Shown: positions 36,401-49,846, counted from the first letter of the stretch. The stretch is 64,000 bases of DNA from Echria macrotheca (GCA_030411725.1 MU839828.1:1984001-2048000), one strand, 5' to 3'. Notes: generated by a model from the letters alone, not told the origin. Translations and numbers: made by a program.

Positions 36401-39400
36401 CATCGGTGTGCTGCTTGGCCAACCTCTTCGAGATTTCGAACTGGGCGAGTTTGTAGACGGCTTTCGTCTTGTCCGAGATGCTGATGTCAAAGTCTTGGAT
36501 CTTCGAGCTCCGTCCTTGTGGTTGCCGTTCTTCCAAAGCCCTCAGGACATGTGCTGACTTGGATCGTATTTCGCCCTGGTCGTTGCCCAGCGTAAAAAGG
36601 CAGATGCTGAGCAACTTCCAGAACGGGCAAGGGTAGTCGAGATGTTCCAGAAGCACGTCGGTCACGACGGTGAAGTAGCTTTCCAGCACCTTCGGGACCT
36701 CCGTCACATAGCACCGCGCGATGCAGTGCTCCAAGAGATATGGATATTCCTGGTTGTGGACGATAAGGTTCTTCAAGGCCCGGCGTCCAATGACGTTCAT
36801 GCGGTCGCTACCCGAGTTGAAAATCGCCTCGATCCAGGCCAGCATCCGGCGGATGTCGAACTGCAGAGAAGTTCCGCTGTCCGTCGTGACGTTTATGGGA
36901 CCACCACAAAGAGCCGCCATAGCACTGAGAGCGGCGGTCCGCAGGTTCCTCTTCTCGATCTCCATTGCTGCCGTGAGAGTACCCCGTTCGCCGGCAGTCT
37001 GTTGGTCGATGAGGGATTGTCTCATACTGTCCTCCCTCTGACGGATCTGCGACTGGTTGGGGGAGAACCCGCACCAGTCCTCCATCAAGGCGAACGAAGA
37101 CTTTCGAGACTCGAACGTGATCCACCGAGACGGATCCTTGGTCCGGTTAACCCCTTCCCACAGCTCTTCCATAAGGCCGCAGTAGTGGCGCCGGAGTTGC
37201 TGGAACTCCCAGTCCATTTGAACCTCGCCATCCATGAGGAATAGCTTTAGATCCTTGGCATATCCCACAAGGTTTCCAAGTATCCAGTCGTCCTGGTATA
37301 CCTCTGGCAGTTTCAGAAAGTGCGAGGTCAGTTTGTAGACGTGAGTGATTTCGGTTCGAAGTAGATCCATCTTCCGGTTTCTCCGAGGGCTGCTGTTCGT
37401 CCGTTGATGGATGCGTGCCCGCGCCTCGTCATTGCAGCGGGAGACATGGCCCTGGAGCTCTTCGAGCAGTGTGCGGTAAATGTGGACATTGATGGATCCC
37501 ATAGCCACCACCACAGCATCCCTGACGGAGGAGGATGTAACAGAGAGGAGAGGATTCAGGTATTTGAAGAGGGTCCGCGCCGACACGATCTTATCCGCAG
37601 CGGTCTTGGACCCCTTCCGGCCGTGCTGGCCATTCTGTCCTCCATTGTTGGCCTGGGCGCTGCCTGGGTCTGCAAGGGTTGTGCACGCAAACACCAGGTA
37701 GAGCTTCCACTGTTCTACAAGAACCTCGGGCTGCGTAGTCGGCGTCCTGCCCGTCAAGCGTGCGCTGCCTGGGTCTGACCCGTAGTAGAGTCCTCGGGTC
37801 GGTTCAGACAGAATTGTGATGGCCTTGTACATCTGCAAGATTCTGTTGCAGATAAGATCTCTCCCGATCGTGATGGTGAAAGGACACTTGTCGAAGGCTA
37901 TCCTGACAAAGTTGGGAAATATCTTGAACCACAGGGTGGTATCGTACGAGACATCGCTGGTGCAGAGTTCTATCAGTGCGCCTTGGCTGTTGGTGTTCTG
38001 CATGCCGCGCTGCAACCTGCTGCGTTCCGCTACAGACAAGTGTTCGTCCTTGAAACTCATGACCTGCATAGAATCGTTCTCCAGTATATCGATGAGCCTT
38101 GCTGTATCTTTCTCGCGACCGCTAGACTTTCTCAAGGCAGCATCGAACTCAGTAATCAGCCGGAGGACGTTTATAGCATAGTATCGAACTCTGCGAGACT
38201 GTGAACAAAGAAAGAATAGCCCATGGGCCTCAACTTGATCGACCTCGGCCCAAATGCCCGATAAGTCGAGCTTGATTCCTCGTTTGTCGGCATTGGTGCC
38301 AGGCTCGCTGCTTTCGCTTGTCGCATCTCTTGCTTTTTGCCTGATTTCGTCAATCCATATGTGGAGGAGTTCAACGTAGAGTTTCAGCGTCTTCTCGATG
38401 TGCCCAGGTCCCAGCATCCCACCATCAGACATGGTGGAATACCGATCGTCGAAATTGAAAATGAAGCGGGCGAACCCCATTGTCACCTGTTGTGCGTGGG
38501 ACTGCCGGGCAATGGCCTTCAATGACTGGGCCGACGACTCGGCGATGTTGGACTGAACGTGGGCCGTGCCGGTGCAAAGGAGGTTGATCAAGGTGTTGAA
38601 GGGGATATCCAGGGACAGGCATCTCGGCAATGCCTGCACTGCGACATGTAGCAGCTCGTAGAACGCCTGCTTTTGATCCTGAGGGTTAGGGTGATCATCC
38701 CGCCGAGAGAAGTTGAATGTTTCTGTAATGGGCGTCTTCGGCCCCGGGCTGTTGAACTTCTCATCCAGCGCCGCTTGCCCACCGAATGTGCTGTCGCAGA
38801 TCACAGTAATCTTTCCTAGAATCTCGCAAAATTTGGTGTAGTAATCCCTCACAGAGTCGGAAAGTGACGACACTAAGACTGGCTTGGAGAGCCTTTCATT
38901 ATTCGGAACGGGGACAGGGCTCGTAACCGCCACGCCACGGGGCGACCCAAGGACCGGTGATGTTGGAATTCGATCGGCGGAGGGAGTCGGGGCATAGACC
39001 TGAGGAAAAGGCGGCCGGCCTTGGTCACCCTTCTCGAGGTCCGACATGAGAGCGAGGAAAGCGCGGATCCCGATGACCATCTTGTCCGGGTCTAGGTGGT
39101 CGATCTTGAGATCTTTATTGGATGTGAAGTGCTCGGCACTCACGAGCGGGAAGATGATGTTGCGAAAGCAATATTCAGGGTGCTTGAACCCAATGATCCT
39201 GACGATCTGGATGAGGGGTTCAGTAACGGCGGTGTCGGTGGCACTGAAAGTCCTTTTGGCGCTTGGAAGAACAGACTTCAAAACCTCGTCGAGCTTCCTG
39301 TTGACTCCGGTCATGTTGTCGTTGGTGCGATACAGATACGTCCATAGTAACCTGGAAATGACCTGGAGACAGAGTGGTCTGGTGTAACGGTCCTTGAGCC

Positions 39401-41548
39401 TGGGCTGGAGCGGGTAGATTAACTGAAGCCACTGGCTGGCAAACGTCTCCGGCGAGGAGACACAGAGCATGGTGGCTGTCAGAGGAAAGGTATACGACCA
39501 GTGCCGTGGCTTAACAAACATCTGGGCAAGCCGAGGGCCAATGGTAGCCAACACTTCGTTCCACCTGGGGTGGGCGAGGTCATTGTTGGTCGCCTTGGCG
39601 GCTATGGGAAGCAAGAGCATTTCGAGCACTTGACAAAAAGCCGACTTCACTTTGAGGCCGTGCGATCGGCTGAAGAGCTTTCCCAGTGAGGCCATGAACT
39701 CGCAGGACTGATCCCATGCCTCCTCCGGCGCCGTCTTGATGCGGAGGTGCTTCATCCCTCCTAGCACGAGCTCCATCTTGCTCTCTAATTCCCTGGCGGA
39801 TGTGGGATTCTTTCCCGTCAAATCCTGGAGCGACCGGTCAAGGTCAGCGATGAAGCGGTCGCATACGCTGGTGAAGTTGATCTCGCTCATTGCGCCGAGC
39901 AACTGAGCAAACAGGTTCCAGTTGGCCAGCTTCAGGGGCGAAACGAGCAATTGATCCGTCTCGGAGATTTTCAGCTGGCCAAAGATGATATTCTCCAGCT
40001 TGTCTTCCATCTCGGGCGTGATCGAAGCCAGTGTGCTCTGGGTCATAACCTCGATGAGCACTCGGCAGAGGATATAGATGGAAACCGTCGAGCGCCGCTC
40101 TGCCTGTGCCACATACTCCTGCTTCGCAGCAAGAGACGTCGGAGCGCCAGGTTGCGTCTCCGAGGGCCCGCCCCCGACGGCCATGGGCTGGACAGGCTCG
40201 GTGTTCCGCCGCTGGAGGGCTCCGCCCGGCGGAGGGTAGGTCCGACTCTGCTGTAGTTGATTCCGTGCCTCGTTCGCCGCATCACTCTTGCTTTTCCTCC
40301 AGAGCATCATGGAATCGATCAAAGGCTTGGGCTTCTGCTTGGCAATATGTCCGAGAGCGACGATCAGCTGGTCAAAAGCGGCGTCAACTCCGGGACCACA
40401 TATCTGCTCGACTTGCGGCTCCGGGTCGAAGGGCACCGTGATACACTCATTCAGTTTTTCTTCGGCCTGCGCGATGAACGAGGTAAATAGCACATGGAGC
40501 GCATATTCCCCTACTGTCTTCTGCTCGTCCTTGTGGTGTCGCGAGGAGTGCGAGTGCTGGTGGGCATGGTCCCGGCGGGTCTTGCCACTTCCGCTCTGCA
40601 TCCGCTCCAGTTTTATACGGTTTTCGGGCGCCGTGGAGGAGGACCGCTCGGGCACATGAGGGCCCCCAACCGTCGACCCCGAGAGTGCCGTGGGCGGCCT
40701 CGATCCCATTCCCCCATCCCCCTCAAAGCGAGCAAAGGCATTCATCTCTGATCGATCGGCGGCGAGAGAGGCACCGGCAGCGGCGATCATCTGCGGGCTC
40801 AGAGGGCTCGATGCTGAACTGGCGAGGCTCCCGTTACGAGAATGCTGGATGCCAATGCCATGGACAATCGACGTCTGCCGGTGGTGGCCGTAGGACGACG
40901 CCTTGGGGTCTACCACCCGCTCGATCACACCGCCGATGGCACTCCGCGACGGCGGCACATGGGACCTGGCGTGAGGAAGGTGGGAGGCGGCCGACGACTC
41001 GGATCGCTGGAGTTTCTCAATCGACGATTCGCGCGAATGGGGGACGCTTCTGGAATGGAAGGCGGCGGCGGGCCTCAGGGTTTGCTGCCACTCTTCATCC
41101 TCCTCGTCGAGCCGAGAGACGATCCGGGGCGAGAACTTCAGCGGTTCGTGTTCAGGCAGCGTCGTCTGGGACGGAGCTGTCGGGGCGGTCAAGGTCAGCA
41201 CACAGCCGTCCCAAGCTGCAAAACCTCGCGACACAGCGGAAACCTGTGCAAATCGCAGCCTCCACCCAAGGCCGGCCGCTGAAACAGATAGGAGTCGGCC
41301 GGCGGCAGGCGGCAACCACAGCTTTTCTCTAGGCCCCACGCAGTCGCCCGAGTCGGGTACGAGGACCAGCAGCGGCGAAGGAACACGGCCAAGCAGCAGA
41401 GCCAGAGCCAGAGAAAGCCACAGGCACAGGTTCCACGCCGTCACGGCAGCCGCCGACGCGGAGCGGCCACACACCCAAACACGGCGGCGCTAAGGAGAAT
41501 AAGGCAGGCTCTCGCACTCACCCATTGTGCAGATGTCGCATCACTCAT
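33498..41548 (-). CDS. Cell-morphogenesis scaffold, Tao3/Pag1/Mor2 (Furry family)
   Basis: Giant HEAT/armadillo-like scaffold of the RAM/MOR network that helps an NDR kinase act at growing tips and septa. The main exon is 41165-33498. The long frame upstream of 41165 contains no early ATG and looks non-coding. A 27-base first exon, 41548-41522 (MSDATSAQW), ending at a consensus GTGAGT, joins in phase to TTLPEHEPLKFSPR through a 356-base intron. The product is then 2564 residues. A disordered Ser/His-rich N-terminus is followed at about residue 220 by the conserved MOR2/PAG1 N-terminal domain (EYALHVLFTSFIAQAEEKLN, KPLIDSMMLWRKSKSD). Helical repeats fill the middle, and the tail is Gln-rich (QQQHQQQGQQ). 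Family assignment is secure; the first exon is my inference. Confidence 0.9.
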
Positions 41549-43365
41549 GGTCCAACGGGCCGCATGCGAGGGGATTCGGGAGCCCACGATGTCGAGCAAT
41601 TGCGAGGTGACACGGCCGGTGTTGCAGAGGAGACACCAGAGGTCAGACGGACTACGGCAGCTCAGGTTGAATGTAGTCGCGACACGGCAGCCGGAGCCTG
41701 GCAAAAACGGATCCATCCCAAAAGCGACCCAACAGGGCAACTTTGGCCTCTGCCGCTGCGCAGGGCTAGCTGCAAGGGCACCAAAGCGCACCAAGCCTTT
41801 TCCATCTCGGCCAACCACTGCAGCCTATCAAGAGAGCGGGAGATGCCGAGTGAGGGGCAGGTCGTTGTCCAAAGTCAGGCGCATCCCCTCTCAGATGATG
41901 AACCACAGAGCGTCCAGGGACGCTCACGTTCATTACCACGGATTTGCCTCGATGATCAGCCATATACTCGTCGATGTGCCGACAGAATGATCCATTGGCC
42001 TGGGAGGCGGCAACAGAGCCAAGGAGCTCGCCAGCCTTGTGCCTCTCATCTTCCGCTTATTCATCGAAATGACGGCTCTCGGCGGATGGGCACCACCAAT
42101 GCGGTCGATCAGTTATGCGCTGGACGGGCTCGCTGGAGCGTTTGTCTTTGGGTGGCCACTTTCGTCGTCAACCTGGAACCATTTGAGGTAGGCCGAGATG
42201 CAAATAGACGAGCATGTCGTAGCCGCGCCTCGAGCAGTTCCGTCCGGTACTTGGGCGGTAGTTCCTCAGACGTTACGGAATACATACCATTTTGTGATGG
42301 CCATGGGTTAGGCCTTCACAAAGCAGGCCGAACGGACAGAGCGAAGAAGATTAGACGATGATCGCACGATGATGCAGGTATACCTGCTATCCAGAGCGGC
42401 GGACCAGGAACACCAATCCTCGCGCGGACGAGAGCCGATAGACATGAACCGTCTGCACGGAAGTATGGGAGCCACGCAGCCAAGTGTTAACGTCAGCCTC
42501 AGATCCTGAGAGGCATCGCCGAGCAGCAGAAGGGGCAATGTATAGACGTTGCTGACGACCAACCGCGTTTCTCGTCTCGATCATTACGTACCTGCTCCCA
42601 CCGGCCTTTCTCTCTCATCAGCGAGGCAAAAGGACGCGTTGAACTACACCACACACACACAGCAGGAAAGCGGCCAGACAGACGATGACCCCACGATGGC
42701 ACGCGTACTGTGTATGGTCAGAACCCGCCCAGTCGCCATATCCCCACAAACTCCAGCTAATATGAAACGCTTGTATGTCTGCGGAGAGGGGAAGTTTGAA
42801 AGGTCCACCGTCTGTCTCGTGAAGTGAAAATTGTGTCTCCCGATGCACTTGCCGTCCAAGATCGGGATCATCCCAGAGGAATCGGCCCAGGGTGTTCGCA
42901 AAGGCGGTGGATGGATGCCCCCACCTTTCTGGACGGGACCGGCATCGGGTGCATCGGCCTCCACGTGTACTTTTGGAGAACCGCCCGCATTGTCCACCGT
43001 GTCTGCCCGGTGTGTGTCCGCTGTCATTACCGAGGGCATTTGTTGACGGCGGGTTTGTGGTGGGAGGGAGGCAAACACCGCGACCGAATCAAGTCAAGTC
43101 CTTCCGGCCAAGGAAAGCCTGACGGTGAACCAAGGGCCACATGAAAATCATAAGGTAAATATGATCTGACGGGAAACTCCCAACCACCAGCCGCCGGCAT
43201 CCGGCTGAGCCCCATCCTCGGTGGCCAGATGTCGGGCATGCTTCGCCGGGTTTCCATCCGGACCCTGTGTGGGGGGTCGGGCGAGATCGCAGCGTCAAAC
43301 CTGGAGTCTCCTCACCCACCTCCAAGTTCCAACCTCGAGAAGCGGGGGAGTTCTCCACGTCGTGG

Positions 43366-43389
43366 GCTCGCGGACTCGCGGACTCGCGG
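43366..43389. repeat. Three tandem 8-base GACTCGCG units
   Basis: One GGCTCGCG followed by two GACTCGCG copies in intergenic DNA. Confidence 0.7.
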
Positions 43390-43906
43390 CAAGAGAAAGG
43401 CACCTGTGAGGGTTTTAACGCTTCCCCTTTCCTGCTGTCCTGGACCGGTCGCATCCTCGCCCCGAGCTGGAGCCCATCTGGGTTCCGTGGCCGGCATGGA
43501 AGCGGCATTCTGACTCGGATTCCGCACACCCAATCATGAACGAAGGGGTTGGCGACCGCTGCAGGACGCTGCGTCTGTACAGGATCTTGCCCAAAAGGTA
43601 ATCATAAGGTGTGCTCTGTCGCGCCTGTCAGCCCAGGATCCCGAATGCGACGGCTGACAGGCCAATTCCAAGAGCATCAGCGACGTCTCGAGTCCCTGGA
43701 GGAAGCGGGATGAGGTGACTGGTTTTGTAGCTTTTTGTTAACGTTACCACACCTGCTCCTTTACAGCCAAGCACCCAAGCAGGTTGGTCGGCAGGCGTAA
43801 AAGTTCCCACAGCACATCAGCCCGAGGGTGGAGTGAGAAAACCCCGGGCGCCGGGACGCAACCTATAGTGCCAGCCTGGCCGCCTGGCCGCCCGCCCCGG
43901 CATGTG

Positions 43907-43920
43907 TTATCTGTCGATAA
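43907..43920. promoter_or_regulatory. Inverted GATA pair TTATC-N4-GATAA
   Basis: Two convergent GATA cores 4 bases apart, about 500 bases before the reductase ATG and at the start of the ATG-free stretch. Confidence 0.45.
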
Positions 43921-44421
43921 AGTTTGGCAGCCGCAATAAAATTCCGCCCTCACCTCGCTTCGTCCACAAGCCCTCACCTTTTTCCGATCCTCCGTCATCC
44001 GCGTCTCCTCTCGTTCCTCCCATCTCCTTCTTAGCACCCTGTCGTTGGCGCGCCGTTCGTTTAGAGCGTGCGTCCCGCTGCTGGCTCTGTAGGCGCCCCT
44101 TTGTAGCGTTGCTGCTTTGTGCTCTTTTTTTTGCTCGGCGCGCACTCCTAATTCGCCCGTTTCCCGTTTCCCGTCCACGGACCGGACGGTCTTGCCACCA
44201 CCTCCGGAGCCACGTCGCCGAATTGGCCCGCCTGCGGCTATCCTTATCCCGCCGACGACCGCTTCGGGGCTCAACACGCTATACCACGACCTGAAAACGC
44301 TGTCGACTCGCATTCGGCTGTCAGACGGCTGCGGACTGGTCTACATAGACTGCGCCGGGGCTCCCCACGAGCTCGTCGATAACCGCCGCGCCGCTCCAGG
44401 TCAGCTCCCCGTCGCGCCAAC

Positions 44422-46608
44422 ATGGCGGAACTCGACACGCTGGACATTATTGTCCTAGCAGCTATTCTGCTGGGCACCGTTGCCTACTTCACCAAGGGCA
44501 CGTTATGGGGCGTCACCAAGGATCCCTATTCGAGCTCCCTGGGTGGTGCGAATGGCGCCAAGGCCGGCAAGACGAGAAACCTCGTAGAGGCCATGGAGGA
44601 GTCGGGCAAGAACTGCATCATCTTTTATGGATCGCAAACCGGTACCGCTGAGGATTACGCCTCGAGGCTGGCAAAGGAGGGCAAGAGTCGCTACGGGCTC
44701 GAGACCATGGTTGCCGACCTCGAGGAGTACGACTATGACAATCTTGACACGGTCCCGAGCGACAAGGTGGTCATGTTCGTGCTCGCCACCTATGGTGAGG
44801 GTGAGCCGACCGACAACGCCGTCGACTTCTACGAGTTCATTACGGGCGAGGACGTCAACTTCTCCGAGGGCCGCGAGGTCCCGCTGGACAACCTCAACTA
44901 CGTCGCGTTCGGTCTCGGTAACAACACGTATGAGCACTACAACTCCATGGTCCGCAACGTCAACAAGGCTCTCGAGAAGCTCGGCGCGCACCGGATTGGA
45001 GAGGCTGGCGAGGGTGACGACGGCGCTGGTACCATGGAAGAGGACTTTCTGGCCTGGAAGGACCCCATGTGGGTTGCCCTGCAAAGGAAATTGGGTCTCG
45101 AGGAGCGCGAAGCCGTGTACGAACCCATCTTCGGCATTGTTGAGCGCGAGGGTCTCACCAAGGATTCGCCCGAGGTCTACGTCGGTGAGCCCAACAAGAT
45201 GCATCTCGAGGGTACCCCCAAGGGTCCTTTCAACGCCCACAACCCGTACATCGCCCCTATCGCCACCTCGTATGAATTGTTCAACGTCAAGGACCGAAAC
45301 TGCCTGCACATGGAGATTGACATCAGCGCTTCCAACCTTACCTACCAGACTGGTGACCACATTGCCGTTTGGCCCACGAACCCCGGCGAGGAGGTAGACC
45401 GATTCTTAGATATTCTTGATCTGACCGATAAGCGCCATAATGTGATTAGCGTCAAGGCCCTGGAGCCCACCGCAAAGGTGCCATTCCCGACCCCCACTAC
45501 ATACGACGCCATCGTCCGGTACCACATGGAAATTTGCGCCCCGGTCTCTCGTCAGTTCTTGGCCACGCTCGCTGCATTCGCTCCCGATGAGGCTTCCAAG
45601 GCGGAGATGACGAAGCTCGGCGGAGACAAGGATTACTTCCACTCCAAGGTCAACGTCCACCATCTCAATATCGCCCGAGTCTTGAAGACCGTCGGCAACG
45701 GCAAGAAGTGGGGTAAGATCCCCTTCTCGGCCATGATCGAGGGCGTGACCAAGCTGCAACCGCGTTACTACTCGATCTCATCTTCATCCCTGGAACAGCC
45801 CAAGACGATCGCCATCACAGCCGTCGTCGAGAAACAGGATCTCCCCGGCCGCGAGGACCCGTTCAGGGGTGTTGCTACCAATTACCTGTTGGCTCTCAAG
45901 GAGAAGCAGAATGGCGAGCCCGAGCCTACCCCTTTCGGTCTCACCTACGAGATCACTGGGCCCAGGAATCGGTACGACGGTATCCACGTGCCCGTTCACG
46001 TGCGCCACTCCAACTTCAAGCTGCCTTCGGATCCTTCGAAGCCTGTCATCATGATTGGTCCTGGTACCGGCGTCGCTCCGTTCCGTGGGTTCATCCGCGA
46101 GCGTAAGAAGATGGTTGAGAACGGCGAGACGGTTGGCAAGACGATCCTCTTCTTTGGGTGCAGAAAGCCTACCGAAGACTTTATGTACGAGAAGGAGTGG
46201 GAGGTACGTGAAATGTGGCGATGAATAATGGCGCGTGTACTGACAGACGATACAGGAAGCCAAAAAGGTTATGGGCGACAGTTTCGAGCTTGTGCTGGCC
46301 TTTTCTCGGCAAGGCACTAAGAAGGTCTACGTTCAGCACCGCCTCAAGGAGCGATCAAAGGAGATCAACGAGCTGTTGGAGAAGAAGGCTTACTTCTACG
46401 TTTGCGGCGACGCTGCCAACATGGCTCGCGAAGTCAACACGGTCTTGGCGCAGATCATTTCCGAGGAGCGGGGCATTCCAGAAGCCAAGGCTGAGGAGAT
46501 CGTCAAGAATATGAGGGCGTCGAACCAATACCAGGTACGTTTCCTCCAATCAGTGAGGCTGGCGCAAACCGCTAATGATTCGATGTTTAGGAGGATGTGT
46601 GGTCATGA
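44422..46608 (+). CDS. CPR1: NADPH-cytochrome P450 reductase
   Basis: Diflavin reductase that passes electrons from NADPH through FAD and FMN to P450 enzymes at the ER membrane, for example in ergosterol synthesis. The exons I read are 44422-46203, 46256-46534 and 46591-46608 (introns 52 and 56 bases), giving 692 residues, standard length. There is an N-terminal membrane anchor at about 8-30. FMN domain: SQTGTAEDYA (about 71-80) and ATYGEGEPTDNA (about 122-133). FAD: RYYSISSS (about 448) and GVATNYL. NADPH: GPGTGVAPFRGF (about 546), GCRKPTEDFMYEKEWE and YVCGDAANMA. The last exon is only 18 bases and encodes EDVWS, whose Trp is the residue that stacks on FAD. The start context GCCAACATGG is strong and no ATG precedes it for 517 bases. 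Confidence 0.97.
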
Positions 46609-49600
46609 AGAACAACGGGGCTTGGAGGATCTTAATCTATGCAGTTATGGCGTGCATGGGTGGTGCGGGTACAGGTTGGAAGGGGATAGAGGAGTCCGAG
46701 AGGTATACTGTCCATATTGTACGGGGCCCTTGATGCTCTCGAGTTTAGGTTTACAGCGATGTCATCCTATTTTTTGTCTCCCCTCTCACCATTAGCTGGC
46801 GCTCTGCTGATGAATGCCCCCTGCATGGTTTCGGTTTAGACGAGTTGTAATTACGCTGCGACGAAGATACTTAATCAACTTATCACTGAGTCTTGACATG
46901 CCCTTTCGTCTGGTGATCCCACAAAAGAGATGGAAAACCAGTCCCGAAGGAGAAGCAAATGAGAAGGATTGTGAAAAACAAACCTGGAGGTAGCTGTAAA
47001 TCATCCAATCACGACCGTGATCTGCGACCCGAGCAAAAGGCCCAGAGATCTTCCCGTTCCGATTCGACGGGCCCGGCGGGTTCTGGGCCTGCAGCTTGCA
47101 TTCGGGGGTGCGGCACGACAGATCCCGCGGCGGCCATGCCGGCCCCTTCGTTGACCCAACGAGTCAGCGGTGAGATCTCAAACGAGAGGAGGAAACAGAG
47201 AGAGAAAAAAAACAGAAAAGGCGGTAAGAGAAATGAGAAAGCTGATTGCCCTCCTTCCCCCTTGTCGGATGACTTTCAATTTTGGGTTACTGCTCGTCTG
47301 CTTCTTCTGTCCGATGAGATCGGGAGAAGCCAGATTTTTATTCTCCATGTCGCTTGTATCATTCCCTTCTCTCTTTTATGGAGTGTTTTGCCAGCACCGT
47401 TCTTGCTCGGCGTCAAAGCGTACGTAGCAAATATGATACCACGAGATCTATATCCTGACGTTGAGGTCTTGAAGTTGTGAGATCGTCTTCGATCCGGGAA
47501 AGAAGAAGAAAAAAATTCGTCGTCTCACAACCAAGCAAAACTGCCATCCATGTCTCGGAGTTGGTTTCCCTCTCCGGCATCGCCCGCATGAAAATTCCCC
47601 TAGCCGTGCCGAACGTCGCGACCACTCTCTCACATCTCACCCTCGCCCCTTGGGCTGAGACGTGCATAGGTAGTGACCGAGACAGACAGCGAGGCTACCG
47701 ACCTCCTTACTACATAGTTACCTGCATCCTCCTGGCATGTATGACATGCTAAAGAATCTCCGTTGGATGCCCTATACCACATATCGGGAATCAACGGGAA
47801 AGGCTCAGCCTTCCTCGTTTCTTTTTCTTGGTCGTCCTCCTGGCCGCCTTCTCCTCGCAATTGCTATTCTGGCCCCCTTTCGTCTCTTATTTTTTTCTTA
47901 TTTCCAACCGTCGGTTGGAGATAATGCACCATGCAGGCGGAACGTAAAAACTTTGCTAGTTCCCATTAGTCTTGTTGGTCAAGATACAGCACTACTCAAT
48001 CGTCCGGACCAAGATGACGCTCGTCCATGCAACTATCCGTCCAACCATCTTCACTCCGTACCCCTCACTCCCTTACCCCGGAACAAACAAACAGTGGGAT
48101 CCAGTCCGTTGGGTTCGGGACGTTGTTCGCATCTCGGAAACAAATCACCGGTTGACCTATCCAATGGCGACATCTGGACCATGTCATCTACCCGGCGCCT
48201 GCCCGAGTGATGGAGGGGGGAAGGGCACGCCACCACCGGAACTAGAAAACAAAAACATCTGAGACATACATAACATCGCGGGGAGAGAGCTGGGATGCAC
48301 GATCCAATAGACTGCCTCTGAGGGCACACCCCGACAGACATCTGCTTTTGCCTCGATTTACCACCACCAACCAGAGCTAATGCCATCCCTCCTCTTCCCC
48401 CTCTCGCCTGTCATCGCCATGCAAGTCCTTGACTCGATAGCACGTCTCAGATCCGAAGCCTTGAGAGAACCATCCCGTTGCGTTTCCTGATAGTCCGATC
48501 TTCCCGTGCGGCCAGGGAGTCCGGCCTGAGCGGGAAAGCCTATACTTATCCGCTGCCCCCAAACCCGCCTTGGTATTCCACCGCCCTCGATAGAGGCGAG
48601 AAGAGATAACCGCTGCCAACGGCTGAGGTGTAAGGCAACGCTATGTGTGGTTGCAGTCTCCCGGCCGTGCAGCTTAAAGGTGGCGGCTCCCGGCTGGACG
48701 ACTTGAAAGGGGACTGCAGCACTTCCTCCATGTAGCCGCCTAACTGGCTCTTGTCCCCTCTTTCTGTCTCTTCTATCCTGTATCTTTATGTCTACGTCCG
48801 GGCCAAACTTTTCCACTGCCTGATAAAGCGGCCGCCTAACGCTTTCCGCTAGCTGAGCACCAGAGGTTTCCACGTGGACTCGCACAACTGAAGGCACGCA
48901 TACTGCCAAGGCAAGCAGCATATTCCCGGGGCCTCCGTAAACAGTGTTTGACTAACAACGATCAGATCCAACATTGACTGGATGGGTGGGCCAAGTTGAT
49001 ATCGAGAGTAGGACCGTATTGCAGTTGTCAGGCGTGCTCCGCGGACACGACGAACCACCCCAGGGTTTCGCCTGCTACTTGAACATCAAAGCCTGGGATC
49101 GAGAGATCCTGCCCCGACGGCTAGCCACGCACTCTCTCGGGTGGACATATGATCGGATTGGACGTCCTAACACGGCTGCTTCATCCAGCTTGGTGGACTG
49201 CAGGTCGAACAAGGGAACTCTCAGGAGTCATCGGTGTTTGGGGAATCGGCGAACGAGGCACCTCTCCTGCTTCAGAGCTTGGTCAATTTGCCCCCAAAGG
49301 CATCGAGGTCAGGAAGGAGATAAAAGGGGGCATACCGTCACAACGTCAGGCAAAGGGACAGGATCGATGGCTGTTTGTGGCCTGCAATAGTGCAGCGGGA
49401 AAGAGGATCCAGCAGCTGGCAGCCCTTGAACTTGGTGGCAGGAGCCTGTCCACACTGATCTTGTGAGTTGGCTGCCCTCGCCAGAGTTATTCTGATAAAG
49501 GGGCAGTATCCTTATCCGTTCTTTCCGAGTTCAAACACAGCACAGAACCCGACCGCAACATCAACAGCATCCTAGCAACCATCTATCCCCACACCTTTCA

Positions 49601-49846
49601 TCCGTTCGTGCTTTCCTTAACCCCAGATTGCCTGGACCAGTTGATTACCCCGATCTTTTTGGACTTTGCGCCTCTCTGGTAGAGCTGCTTGGAAAAAGAG
49701 GGTCACTGGGGATCACGGTTCCAGGGCATCTTCGCATTTTGGTAAGCTTCACCGTGGTCCCTTCAAATTGCTCTCTTGAAGCTCTTGCCTGTCCCGGACA
49801 TGTACCTTCTCCCTTCCCCCGCTTCGTGATGTCCGATCACCCAATG
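46609..49846. other. 3.2 kb spacer downstream of the reductase gene
   Basis: 3' flank, then mixed DNA with no gene that I can support. A GATAA at 49494-49498 and CTTATC at 49511-49516 lie shortly before the long leader of the next gene. Confidence 0.5.

Larger units (their letters stand above)
41549..44421. promoter_or_regulatory. 2.9 kb divergent spacer between the Tao3-type gene and P450 reductase
   Basis: No supported gene; a 278-codon + frame at 41525-42361 is rejected. A short upstream ORF at 41565-41545 (minus) ends over the proposed Tao3 start. GGCTCGCG/GACTCGCG units are tandemly repeated at 43366-43389. The last 517 bases (43905-44421, +) contain no ATG and are CT-rich, so they are probably promoter plus leader of the reductase gene. 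Confidence 0.5.

Noticed and set aside
41525..42361. 278-codon + frame before the Tao3-type gene
   Set aside because: No domain, no GC3 bias, odd Arg/Ser/Gly composition. It overlaps the likely promoter and first exon of the minus-strand gene.
44503..45360. 285-codon minus-strand frame
   Set aside because: Exact antisense shadow of the conserved P450 reductase exon, caused by its codon bias.
47043..47084. GTTCCGATTCGAC as a possible tRNA B box
   Set aside because: No matching A box or foldable acceptor stem around it.
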